DNA of 64,000 nt, taken from assembly GCF_024346675.1 (NCBI RefSeq), contig NZ_AP024851.1:1116001-1180000 (forward strand), read 5' to 3'. Of the stretch, positions 35,189 through 43,391 are shown piece after piece (within the stretch, counting starts at the first letter, position 1; each line of letters starts with the position of its first letter). A program made the translations under genes and the position numbers. A model generated the notes under the pieces. The model ran no database searches. It saw nothing but the letters and a program-made list of their open reading frames with translations, and was not told the origin of the DNA. This DNA comes from Photobacterium sanguinicancri. GTDB taxonomy: Bacteria > Pseudomonadota > Gammaproteobacteria > Enterobacterales > Vibrionaceae.

Positions 35189-35544
35189 ATTCCCCTCCTC
35201 TCTTAACATCTCGTTTATCTCCATTTTTTTAAAAGCTATAAATCGCCCAATTAAATATCGAACTCTAACCAATAATTTGACCAACAATCGCCTGTAACAC
35301 GCTACCAACACCAAAAATACAGCGGTTACAGAGCATTTAATTCGTCAATATTCTTTAATTTAACGAATCATTCACCTCAATTTCCTTTGTACTCTAAACA
35401 ATTAGTTGTTAGCATACTGCCGAATTGCTAACTAACAGGAGAAAATAACGCGCATTTTGCGCTCACTGGGTACGGCCAGTTTCATCGTCGAATACCCTCG
35501 ACACCAGAAGGATAAGCCCGTAACAATGCCATATCGAAGGATGT
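35189..35544. other. Leader region of the BCCT transporter
   Basis: About 355 bp, no gene seen. GAAGG lies just before the transporter ATG. Presumed promoter region; osmotic regulation would be typical but no site was identified. Confidence 0.5.
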
Positions 35545-37515
35545 ATGAGTTTTCAAAAAGATATTAATAAACCTGTTTTTTTTACTTCATTAGTAATTAT
35601 TGTATTACTTTCATTTGTCGGCGTTTTTTGGCCTGACTCAGCACAAAGCTATTTTGGTGCGATCCAGAATTGGTTCGTTACTCAAGCAAGCTGGCTATAC
35701 ATTTTATCTGTTGCCATTTTTCTAATTTTCCTCGTTTTCATCATGTGCAGCCGCATGGGTGACATTAAGCTTGGCCCCGATCATTCAGAACCTGATTACA
35801 CGTTTGGTTCATGGGTTGCTATGCTATTTTCTGCTGGTATGGGTATTGGCCTGATGTTCTTCGGCGTTGCCGAGCCAGTAATGCACTTCATGTCACCACC
35901 TGTTGGCGATCCGCAAACAGTTGAAGCAGCACGCGAAGCAATGAAGCTCACCTTCTTCCATTGGGGCTTACATGCTTGGGCAATTTATGCTGTTGTGGCG
36001 CTGTCACTTGCGTACTTCTCTTACCGTCATAAACTACCGCTACTACCACGATCTGTATTACACCCACTGATTGGCGATAAGATTTATGGACCAATTGGCC
36101 ACGCTGTCGATATCTTTGCCGTTATCGGCACGCTCTTTGGTGTTGCAACATCGTTAGGCTTTGGCGTATTGCAAGTCAATGCTGGCTTCAATTACTTATT
36201 CGGCCTGCCACAAACAGTTGAAGTCCAGATGGGCTTAATTGCCGTCATCACCCTGTTTGCAACTGTATCTGTCGTATTGGGTCTCGATGGTGGTATCAAA
36301 CGTCTGTCTAACATCAATATGACACTGGCAATACTACTGGTTACTGTAGTTATCATTGCGGGCCCAACCGTACTTATTTTGCAATCTTTTGTGCAAAACA
36401 CAGGTAGCTACCTAAGCGATATTGTGAATAAGACTTTTAACTTATTTGCTTACGAGCCAAAAGCTGACTGGATTGGTGGTTGGACACTACTTTATTGGGG
36501 GTGGTGGATTTCATGGTCACCATTCGTCGGTATGTTCATCGCCCGTATTTCACGTGGCCGTACCATCCGTGAATTCTTGATTGGTGTGCTGCTACTACCT
36601 TCATTGTTCGGCTTCTTATGGTTCACCGCTTTTGGTAACACTGCAATTGATGCCATTATGAATCATGGTGCCACCTACCTTAGCGACGCTGTAAGTAGTA
36701 ATGTACCTGTTGCTCTATTTAAGTTCTTCGAGCACATGCCGTTATCTAGCTTATTGTCTATGATGGGTGTGTTACTGGTTATTACTTTCTTCGTTAGCTC
36801 GTCTGATTCAGGTTCACTTGTTATTGATACACTGACATCTGGCGGTGCAGAAGAGCCACCTGTTTGGCAACGTATTTTCTGGGCTGTGACTGAAGGTGTT
36901 GTTGCGGCAGCATTACTTGGTGCGGGCGGTTTATCAGCCTTGCAAACCATGACAATTGCGAGCGCCTTCCCAATCATGATTCTGCTTTTAGTGTTCTGTT
37001 ACTGCTTGTTTATCGCACTACGTAACGACTACCTATTGCAGTCGAGTGTGCAAAATCACAATACCTCGGTGCAATACACCAAGACAAGTGTGAGCTGGAA
37101 AGATCGTATTTCATCATTAGTCAGTCACCCGAAAAAGGCAGAAGCTAAAGCCTTTATCGATGAGACAGCAAAGCCTGCGTTAACTTCATTGGCTAACGAA
37201 ATGAAATCTCAAGGGCTGGCGGCACGCATCCAAATTCTGGATCCTGAACGTGTACGTATGGTTATTGAGAAAGAAGGTGTAGAGGATTTTGCCTACGGTA
37301 TTCGTCTGCGTCGCTTTGTATTACCAACCTATGTCAATGAAGAGCAAAGCACTTACTACCGTGCAGAAGTCTTCTTATTGCAAGGTGGTCAACAATACGA
37401 TGTATTAGGCTATACCCAAGAGCAAATCATTGCTGATGCAATTACACAATATGAGCGTCATATGCATTTCTTGCACTTAGCTACATCTGAAAATGTTGCA
37501 AGCAAAGCTGGCTAG
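35545..37515 (+). CDS. BCCT-family betaine/choline/carnitine transporter
   Basis: 656 aa. Twelve membrane helices. Signature segments are GIGLMFFGVAEPVMHF (glycine-rich helix with the Na/substrate site), and the Trp-rich helix WTLLYWGWWISWSPFVGMFIARISRGRTIREF. The C-terminal 140 residues are cytosolic, as in BetT (677 aa in E. coli). Imports a quaternary-amine osmolyte with sodium or proton. The substrate cannot be read from sequence. GAAGG precedes the ATG; a long terminator follows. Confidence 0.92.
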   Translation: MSFQKDINKPVFFTSLVIIVLLSFVGVFWPDSAQSYFGAIQNWFVTQASWLYILSVAIFLIFLVFIMCSRMGDIKLGPDHSEPDYTFGSWVAMLFSAGMGIGLMFFGVAEPVMHFMSPPVGDPQTVEAAREAMKLTFFHWGLHAWAIYAVVALSLAYFSYRHKLPLLPRSVLHPLIGDKIYGPIGHAVDIFAVIGTLFGVATSLGFGVLQVNAGFNYLFGLPQTVEVQMGLIAVITLFATVSVVLGLDGGIKRLSNINMTLAILLVTVVIIAGPTVLILQSFVQNTGSYLSDIVNKTFNLFAYEPKADWIGGWTLLYWGWWISWSPFVGMFIARISRGRTIREFLIGVLLLPSLFGFLWFTAFGNTAIDAIMNHGATYLSDAVSSNVPVALFKFFEHMPLSSLLSMMGVLLVITFFVSSSDSGSLVIDTLTSGGAEEPPVWQRIFWAVTEGVVAAALLGAGGLSALQTMTIASAFPIMILLLVFCYCLFIALRNDYLLQSSVQNHNTSVQYTKTSVSWKDRISSLVSHPKKAEAKAFIDETAKPALTSLANEMKSQGLAARIQILDPERVRMVIEKEGVEDFAYGIRLRRFVLPTYVNEEQSTYYRAEVFLLQGGQQYDVLGYTQEQIIADAITQYERHMHFLHLATSENVASKAG

Positions 37516-37577
37516 CTCAACTTAGCTCTTAAATAAAAGCGTTATATATTTAAGAACACTAAGACTTAAACCAGATT

Positions 37578-37627
37578 AAGCCCTTAATACTCAGGTTATC
37601 TTCCTTTGGTATTAAGGGCTTTTTTTA
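37578..37627 (+). terminator. Intrinsic terminator after the BCCT gene
   Basis: AAGCCCTTAATAC pairs with GTATTAAGGGCTT (13 bp) and is followed by a run of T. Confidence 0.9.
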
Positions 37628-37756
37628 ATCATAAAATGAATGAATCTAGCTGAAAATCAAATCACTTCCTGCTTTCTTTATCTGAAAATGAACCCATTCA
37701 TAGCTCTATCAGTATCAATAAGGACATAGCTAAAATTCATACAGGTAATCATTAAC

Positions 37757-38488
37757 ATGCAGATATTGATCATTGGAGGCTCAGGTGGAATAGGATCGGC
37801 ACTTATTTCGCATTTTCAAACGCTCTACCCTGCTGCCACACTATACGCAACATATCGAACCGCAATGCCCAATGCTTTTCAGCGCAAGAGAGCTGTCACT
37901 CTTGATTCAAAATTACAGTGGTTCAAACTCGATATCACTTCAGAAACAGAGGTGAAAAACCTCGCAGAACAATTACCTAAGCTCGATATCATCATTAATG
38001 CTGTCGGTATATTGCATGATAATTCCCATCTTCCCGAAAAAACGGTAAATGAGTGCGACCTCGATTTTTTCCAAAAAAACATACAAACAAACGTGATGCC
38101 TACCATCTGCTTTGCGAAACATTTTTCCCGCCACCTTAAATCATCTACACCAACTTTTTTTGTTGCTCTATCTGCAAGGATCGGCAGTATTTCAGATAAT
38201 AACCTTGGTGGGTGGATCAGTTACCGCAGCTCAAAAGCGGCACTGAATATGGCAGTAAAGACTATCAGTATTGAGTGGAAGTACAAACTGCCACGCTGCT
38301 GTGTCGTTGTTTTTCATCCGGGCACAACAGATACATCACTCTCTAAGCGTTTTCAGCACAATGTTCCCTCTTCACAACTTCACTCAGCCAAAACAGCTGC
38401 GACTCAGCTAGTTGCACTCATCAAGCAATTATGCCCCGAAGACTCAGGGAAATTTTATAGCTATGACATGACAGAAATCCCTTGGTAA
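37757..38488 (+). CDS. Short-chain dehydrogenase/reductase
   Basis: 243 aa. The NAD(P)-binding GGSGGIG loop is at residues 7-13; NAVGIL follows; the catalytic Ser is in SARIGSI and Tyr-x3-Lys in YRSSK. It resembles the C-factor-like (CsgA) SDR group. Substrate unknown. Single gene. Confidence 0.88.
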   Translation: MQILIIGGSGGIGSALISHFQTLYPAATLYATYRTAMPNAFQRKRAVTLDSKLQWFKLDITSETEVKNLAEQLPKLDIIINAVGILHDNSHLPEKTVNECDLDFFQKNIQTNVMPTICFAKHFSRHLKSSTPTFFVALSARIGSISDNNLGGWISYRSSKAALNMAVKTISIEWKYKLPRCCVVVFHPGTTDTSLSKRFQHNVPSSQLHSAKTAATQLVALIKQLCPEDSGKFYSYDMTEIPW

Positions 38489-38600
38489 TACATTCAAGTG
38501 CATTTTTGCTTTTTTATGTAAATCATCAACACCATTTAATTAAACGATGTTCATTTAGTGCCGCTTATATAACTATAGATCATATAAAAAAGGAAAAAGA

Positions 38601-39023
38601 ATGAACGTAACAATGGGCACCTCCATGTCGATTCTTGACTATCAGCAAGCACACACAAACAACATATCCGCCAAGAACACGGATAAGTTAGTTAAACCTA
38701 TTATGGAGAGCAGCGAAACAACGATTCACCCAATCGACCATAATAAAAATCTTCATGCGCAAATGAAGCGTACCGACGAAGAAGCAAAAAAAGCATTAAC
38801 ACCGGAAGAGCACCAAAAAGATGAGATCCAAAAACTTAAAGAGCGACTCAATGAGAAAATTGAAGAGCTTGTGAAACAAATAAAAAACTTATCTAAATTC
38901 AATAGTGAAGCCACCAAGCAGCTAAAAGAATCATTCCAATCGCAACTGATACAAGTTCAAGGACAGCTTACAAAGATAATTGATGAAGAAAGAAAGTTAT
39001 TAGAAAAAGAGGCTCGAAAATAG
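38601..39023 (+). CDS. Coiled-coil hypothetical protein
   Basis: 140 aa. Polar N-terminus, then a strongly charged helical region from about residue 55 (DEIQKLKERLNEKIEELVKQ and onward) that reads as a coiled coil. No signal peptide. AAAAAGG lies about 10 nt before the ATG. No family recognised. Rich in Lys, Glu and Gln. Confidence 0.7.
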   Translation: MNVTMGTSMSILDYQQAHTNNISAKNTDKLVKPIMESSETTIHPIDHNKNLHAQMKRTDEEAKKALTPEEHQKDEIQKLKERLNEKIEELVKQIKNLSKFNSEATKQLKESFQSQLIQVQGQLTKIIDEERKLLEKEARK

Positions 39024-39059
39024 GGTTTATAGCATGACCAAAGCTCACTGTTAAACGTA

Positions 39060-39083
39060 AAGCCACTTTATAAAAGGTGGCTT
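39060..39083 (+). terminator. Hairpin after the coiled-coil gene
   Basis: AAGCCACTTT pairs with AAGGTGGCTT (one G-T pair) 37 nt after the stop; weak T-tail. Confidence 0.55.
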
Positions 39084-39169
39084 ATATAAAGCTCATAACT
39101 AAAGTCCTCCTCCCTCAAGTTCTTCATAATAATGACTCATCCTGAGCACTTCACTCATGTCAGAGCTAG

Positions 39170-39259
39170 ATGAAAAAACATACGCTTGCAGAGCTGATTT
39201 TAGCTACAACATTAACGGGTTGCAGCAATGATGATGGCCTATCAAATTGCCAACTATAG
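39170..39259 (+). pseudogene. Remnant of a small lipoprotein (signal peptide plus lipobox)
   Basis: A 29-codon frame reads MKKHTLAELILATTLTGCSN, a lipoprotein signal with lipobox TLTGC, then stops at TAG 39257-39259; the frame meets a second stop 21 bp later. The export signal without a mature domain points to a decayed gene, although very short lipoproteins exist. Confidence 0.4.
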
Positions 39260-39407
39260 GACAACACCCGTACTTATCGTTGAATCATCTCAGGAGACTC
39301 AACGCCGTCACGTACTAATGACTGGCATAAACAATATGCAGTAAATACTATCCCAACCCTCTAATCGTCAGAGGACAGCACGAATAATTAAAGGCGTAGG
39401 TAATAAA

Positions 39408-39441
39408 AAACCCCAAAAACACATCTGTGTATTTGGGGTTT
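39408..39441 (-). terminator. Terminator of dbpA
   Basis: AAACCCCAAA pairs with TTTGGGGTTT around an inner ACACA/TGTGT stem; on the minus strand six T residues follow. It lies 72 nt after the dbpA stop. Confidence 0.9.
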
Positions 39442-39512
39442 CATTTGAGCTTTGTTATTTGCCGCTAGCTTTGGCTGATACTTGCAGGCTAAATAATCGT
39501 CTCGTCAATCTA

Positions 39513-40901
39513 TTAACGGTTAAGTGGACGTACGCGGAAGCTACGGCCTTTCATTTTACCCGTTTCAAGCTTACGCAATGCTGCGCGTGCTACTTCACTA
39601 TGTACCGCAACATACGCGCGGTTATCAAACATGTGAATTTTGCCGACTTGAGAACCATTGATACCGTTCTCGCCAGTCAATGCACCAAGAATGTCACCAG
39701 GACGTACTTTTTGCTTTTTACCACCATCGATAAGCAGCGTTGTCATTAATGGACGACGTGTTGGCTTGTCTAGCAAATCCATAGACGGCAATTCTTCACC
39801 GTGAATTGAGCGATCTAGGTAATCTTCCAATAGCGCAACTTTGTAATGCTCTTTATCGCTAAAGAGTGAACAAGCAATACCTTTGCTTCCCGCTCGGCCT
39901 GTACGGCCAACACGGTGAACGTGCACTTCAGTATCACGTGCAATGTGGTAGTTAATTACTGCATCTAACGCATCAATATCAAGCCCACGTGCTGCAACAT
40001 CCGTTGCCACAAGAATAGACGCACTCTTATTCGCAAAACGTACCAATGTTTGGTCACGATCACGTTGCTCTAAATCGCCATGCAGTGCTACAGAACTAAA
40101 GCCGTACATATCTAATGCATCTGCAATTTCTTGCGCTTCACGCTTTGTATTACAGAAAACAACGGTTGATTCAGGTTGATGTTGTTGAAGTAGAAGACGC
40201 AATGCAATCATGCGGCTTTCATTGTCATCTACTTTGAAAAAGTGCTGTGTGATACTGCTGTTATCGTGAGTCGATTCAACTTTCACCATCACTGGCTTGT
40301 TCATAATATCGTCAGCAATTTCTTTGATTTGCTTAGGATAAGTCGCACTAAATAGTAGTGTTTGGCGATCTGCTGGCGCTTCATCAACAATAGCGTCAAT
40401 CGAAGACTGGAAACCCATTTCCATCATGCGGTCAGCTTCATCAAACACTAACGTATTGAGTTCTTCTAAATTCAAGAAACCTTTACGGATGTGCTCTTCT
40501 ACACGGCCAGGTGTACCCACAATGATGTGTGCACCATGCTCTAATGAACCAATTTGAGGTCCAAATGGCATACCACCACAAAGCGTCAACACTTTGATGT
40601 TATGAATAGCACGTGCAAGTTTACGAATTTCTTTTGCAACTTGGTCTGCTAGCTCACGGGTAGGACACAGCACTAACGTTTGTACACGAAAGCGCTTAAC
40701 GTTTAAGTTTGAAAGCAAGCCTAAACCGAACGCTGCAGTTTTACCTGAGCCTGTTTTACCTTGCGCAATCACGTCTTTACCTGCCAACATATGTGGCAGA
40801 CTTTGCGCTTGGATTGGTGTCATCTCGGCGTAGCCCATCGATGATAAGTTTTCCAGCAAAGCGGGATTCAGGTCAAGTGTAGAGAAAGCAGTCTGGCTCA
40901 A
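39513..40901 (-). CDS. dbpA: ATP-dependent RNA helicase DbpA
   Basis: 462 aa. DEAD-box core with Q motif, AQGKTGSGKT, PTRELADQ, TPGRVEE, DEAD, SATYP and HRVGRTGRAGSKG. The last 75 residues (RPLMTTLLIDGGKKQKVRPGDILGALTGE and on) are the DbpA RNA-recognition domain that targets hairpin 92 of 23S rRNA. Works in late large-subunit assembly. Length equals E. coli DbpA (457 aa). Own terminator on the minus strand. Confidence 0.95.
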   Translation of the reverse strand: MSQTAFSTLDLNPALLENLSSMGYAEMTPIQAQSLPHMLAGKDVIAQGKTGSGKTAAFGLGLLSNLNVKRFRVQTLVLCPTRELADQVAKEIRKLARAIHNIKVLTLCGGMPFGPQIGSLEHGAHIIVGTPGRVEEHIRKGFLNLEELNTLVFDEADRMMEMGFQSSIDAIVDEAPADRQTLLFSATYPKQIKEIADDIMNKPVMVKVESTHDNSSITQHFFKVDDNESRMIALRLLLQQHQPESTVVFCNTKREAQEIADALDMYGFSSVALHGDLEQRDRDQTLVRFANKSASILVATDVAARGLDIDALDAVINYHIARDTEVHVHRVGRTGRAGSKGIACSLFSDKEHYKVALLEDYLDRSIHGEELPSMDLLDKPTRRPLMTTLLIDGGKKQKVRPGDILGALTGENGINGSQVGKIHMFDNRAYVAVHSEVARAALRKLETGKMKGRSFRVRPLNR

Positions 40902-41263
40902 GGTTATGTCCTATCGTATGCAGAATTATGGTGGCTTATGTCGCTAGTCGTATAATGTCGATCAGCAAAAAGCACAGAAACAATAAAGATCGCGCACGAT
41001 ACCAGTTTGTGCGTCACAAACCTAGCGACTTTGTGGCTTTTTTGCATTCTTTTGTCGGCACTCTAGCCAATAAAGCAAATGCAAGTAGCTGCGAATTTCT
41101 AAATCACTAAATATTCAGTAAATACGCGCTAATGAGCAACAAGTATCACAATGACAATGAAGCATTATTATTAATAAGTATAATAACATCCCATATTGAG
41201 CTGCATTACTACCATCAATCATATAAGATAGCGATAATTTGCAATTAATCATTTATAAAAAAT
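40902..41263. other. Intergenic region between dbpA and an outer-membrane-like protein gene
   Basis: About 360 bp. A 60-codon frame at 40928 lacks a ribosome binding site and lies in the dbpA promoter region, so it is not called. Otherwise AT-rich. Confidence 0.5.
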
Positions 41264-41806
41264 ATGCTTTGTCGTTTATATTTCATCTGTTTTACTTTTC
41301 TTTCTTTAATATTTCCAGCCACAAGCTTCGCAAACAATTTTAATTACAACTATGGCGAAGTACTTGTACCCGTTGCTCCTGGAGGTTTAGGTATTGGCGG
41401 CTCAATGCTAATACATCAAAATGCTCACATTGTTGCAGAAGCAAAAAGTGCATTTAAGGGCGATTGGCTACTTACTGCAGGAGTTGGATTTAATGCGCCA
41501 ATTTCAACAGTTGCTGATTTGCGGGGTTATTTGAAAATCCACTCACAAAAGTCGAATAAATCAGATAATAAGCTAGGCCGAATGTTTACCGAGCTCAGCA
41601 TAGACGCTTCTAGCTGGATCAACCCTGTCTCAGAAGTTGGCGTAGATATAGGGGCTTACCTCATCTCGGATGATGAAACGAAACTTAAACTACAAACTTA
41701 CTACCGTTTTCATCCAACACCGACAATATCTTTAGCCGCCACCGTAGAACTAAGCGGCCTTGATAATGGCCAACTTATATTATCTGCGCGATACCCTTTC
41801 GGTTAA
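41264..41806 (+). CDS. Small outer-membrane beta-barrel-like protein (paralogue 1)
   Basis: 180 aa. Signal peptide ending SFA-NNF. Alternating polar/hydrophobic strands follow, for example FNYNYGEVLVPVAPGG, DWLLTAGVGFNAPIS and LRGYLKIHS, ending in LILSARYPFG. Fits an 8-stranded outer-membrane barrel of the YfaZ-like group, called from pattern only. It lies 260 bp before a close paralogue (42067-42615); about half the positions look identical. No strong ribosome binding site is visible. Confidence 0.65.
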   Translation: MLCRLYFICFTFLSLIFPATSFANNFNYNYGEVLVPVAPGGLGIGGSMLIHQNAHIVAEAKSAFKGDWLLTAGVGFNAPISTVADLRGYLKIHSQKSNKSDNKLGRMFTELSIDASSWINPVSEVGVDIGAYLISDDETKLKLQTYYRFHPTPTISLAATVELSGLDNGQLILSARYPFG

Positions 41807-41944
41807 TTACAGACAATATAGTGAATGTAACGACGCTTTGAGGAACACTGTTCCAAATAAGAATAGATTGCATTCATTGTATTATCTCAGCATCATTTCC
41901 ATTGATATATAATGACCAAAATGATGATTGAAAACTTAGCCAAT

Positions 41945-41979
41945 ATATACCCATGCAGATTTGAACTGCACGGGTATAT
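41945..41979 (+). terminator. Hairpin between the two barrel paralogues
   Basis: ATATACCCATGCAG pairs with CTGCACGGGTATAT (one mismatch, 7-nt loop). It separates the paralogues; no T-run. Confidence 0.5.
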
Positions 41980-42066
41980 CATGTTATTCATAGAACACTA
42001 TAGATAACATTCATTCTATGACATAATTTCGTGTAGTTGACCATCAACCCATTAAAACGAAATATA

Positions 42067-42615
42067 ATGTACTCTCACTTCAAACACTTTTCGATCAAAA
42101 TAGCGACTGTGCTTAGCCTTATTGCCACGCCTTTTGCACATGCTAACAACTTTTCTTATAGCTATGTAGAAGTTCAAGTCGTAACCGATCCGGGTGGTAT
42201 TGGGGTTGCAGGCAGCCTTCCGATCCACCAGCATGCACATGTTGTTTATGAAGCTCAAACAGGTTTTAGTTCAGATTGGCATGCCGCTGCAGGCTTGGGG
42301 TTCAGCGCACCTATCGCAGACCGAGCGGATGTTCGAGGCTACTTAAAAGCGCACAGTTTAAAAAATAATGAAACGTCAGGAAAATGGGGAGAGACTTTTT
42401 CTGAGTTTAGTCTCGAGTTCTCGGTATGGGCTAATCCGATATCAGAAGTGGGTGCAGCACTAGGGACTTATTTCATGGATGAAGAAGATGCCGATAAATT
42501 TCAACTCTTCTATCGCTACCATGCAACAGACCAAATTTCGATTGGCGTGACGCTCAACTTAAGTGGTTACGATGATAACCAACTACTACTGTCTGCCCGT
42601 TATCCATTTGGTTAG
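42067..42615 (+). CDS. Small outer-membrane beta-barrel-like protein (paralogue 2)
   Basis: 182 aa from ATG 42067 (MYSHFKHF); an upstream TTG frame adds ten residues without support. Signal peptide ending AHA-NNF. It shares with the upstream paralogue NNFxYxYxEV, PGGxGxxGS, IHQxAHxVxEA, GFxAPI and the C-terminal SARYPFG, showing a tandem duplication. Probably an outer-membrane protein of unknown role. Confidence 0.65.
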   Translation: MYSHFKHFSIKIATVLSLIATPFAHANNFSYSYVEVQVVTDPGGIGVAGSLPIHQHAHVVYEAQTGFSSDWHAAAGLGFSAPIADRADVRGYLKAHSLKNNETSGKWGETFSEFSLEFSVWANPISEVGAALGTYFMDEEDADKFQLFYRYHATDQISIGVTLNLSGYDDNQLLLSARYPFG

Positions 42616-42661
42616 CATGCATAGCCACAGCACCAAACAGTAGTACTTAACGCTAAGCATT

Positions 42662-43273
42662 TTAGGCCGGCGCACCTCGGTAGTAGTGCCACAAAAAAAG
42701 TGAGCCAACAGTTCGCCATGGCGCCCATGCTCTAACCAGATCGCGGGCGACTTTTGCTGTGGGCTTTTCACCAAGCCCTTTCAATCGCCCTAGTGCCACT
42801 TGTAGAGCTAAATCATCCGCTGGGAACACATCGGTTCGTGTTAGTGCAAACATTAGATATATCTCTGCACTCCAGCGACCAAAGCCTTTTAGTGCCATAA
42901 TGCTTTCAATCGCTTGCGCATCTTCTAGGGTTGCGAGTTGATCTATATTTAACTGCCCATCACAAATCGCCTGTGCTAAACCACGGGTATAGAGTACTTT
43001 ACGTGATGACAATCCTGCCGCTCGAATGCTTTCTTCACTCAAGGTTAAATAATGCTCTGCTGTGACTGTTGGCATTAATGCAACGACTCGCGACATAATT
43101 GCCTTTGCGGCCTGTGTGGAAATTTGCTGACTGACGACTATCGACAATAGCGAGACAAAGTGGGGCTTTAAATAGCGAGGTGGCGGACTACCGTATTCCT
43201 GCCAAGCTTTCGCTATATCGGCATCAAGCAAAGCTAACTCTGCCATACCCTGCTCTATTAATTTTTCATCCAT
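42662..43273 (-). CDS. DNA-3-methyladenine glycosylase II (AlkA-like, HhH-GPD)
   Basis: 203 aa from ATG 43273 (MDEKLIEQ), after GGGAGAAAG. The helix-hairpin-helix is LKGFGRWSAEIY and the catalytic Asp lies in DVFPADDLALQ. Removes alkylated purines from DNA. It lacks the N-terminal domain of E. coli AlkA, as many short homologues do. An ogt gene lies about 4 kb away but is not co-transcribed. Confidence 0.88.
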   Translation of the reverse strand: MDEKLIEQGMAELALLDADIAKAWQEYGSPPPRYLKPHFVSLLSIVVSQQISTQAAKAIMSRVVALMPTVTAEHYLTLSEESIRAAGLSSRKVLYTRGLAQAICDGQLNIDQLATLEDAQAIESIMALKGFGRWSAEIYLMFALTRTDVFPADDLALQVALGRLKGLGEKPTAKVARDLVRAWAPWRTVGSLFLWHYYRGAPA

Positions 43274-43330
43274 CCACTTTCTCCCTATTCGCCTCACTCA
43301 CTCCAATCTAGCGTATTCGCTCAAAATAGC

Positions 43331-43364
43331 AAAAGCCATACTAAGTTGCCTTAGTATGGCTTTT
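43331..43364 (-). terminator. Terminator of the FabY-like gene
   Basis: A 15-bp perfect stem (43331-43345 with 43350-43364, loop ttgc), with A/T runs at both edges. It lies 28 nt after the ketosynthase stop on the minus strand. Confidence 0.85.
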
Positions 43365-43391
43365 ATAAAAGAATTTAGCGTAGTTGAAACC

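Noticed and set aside
40928..41110. 60-codon ORF upstream of dbpA
   Set aside because: No ribosome binding site, lies in the dbpA promoter region, and the composition is not protein-like.
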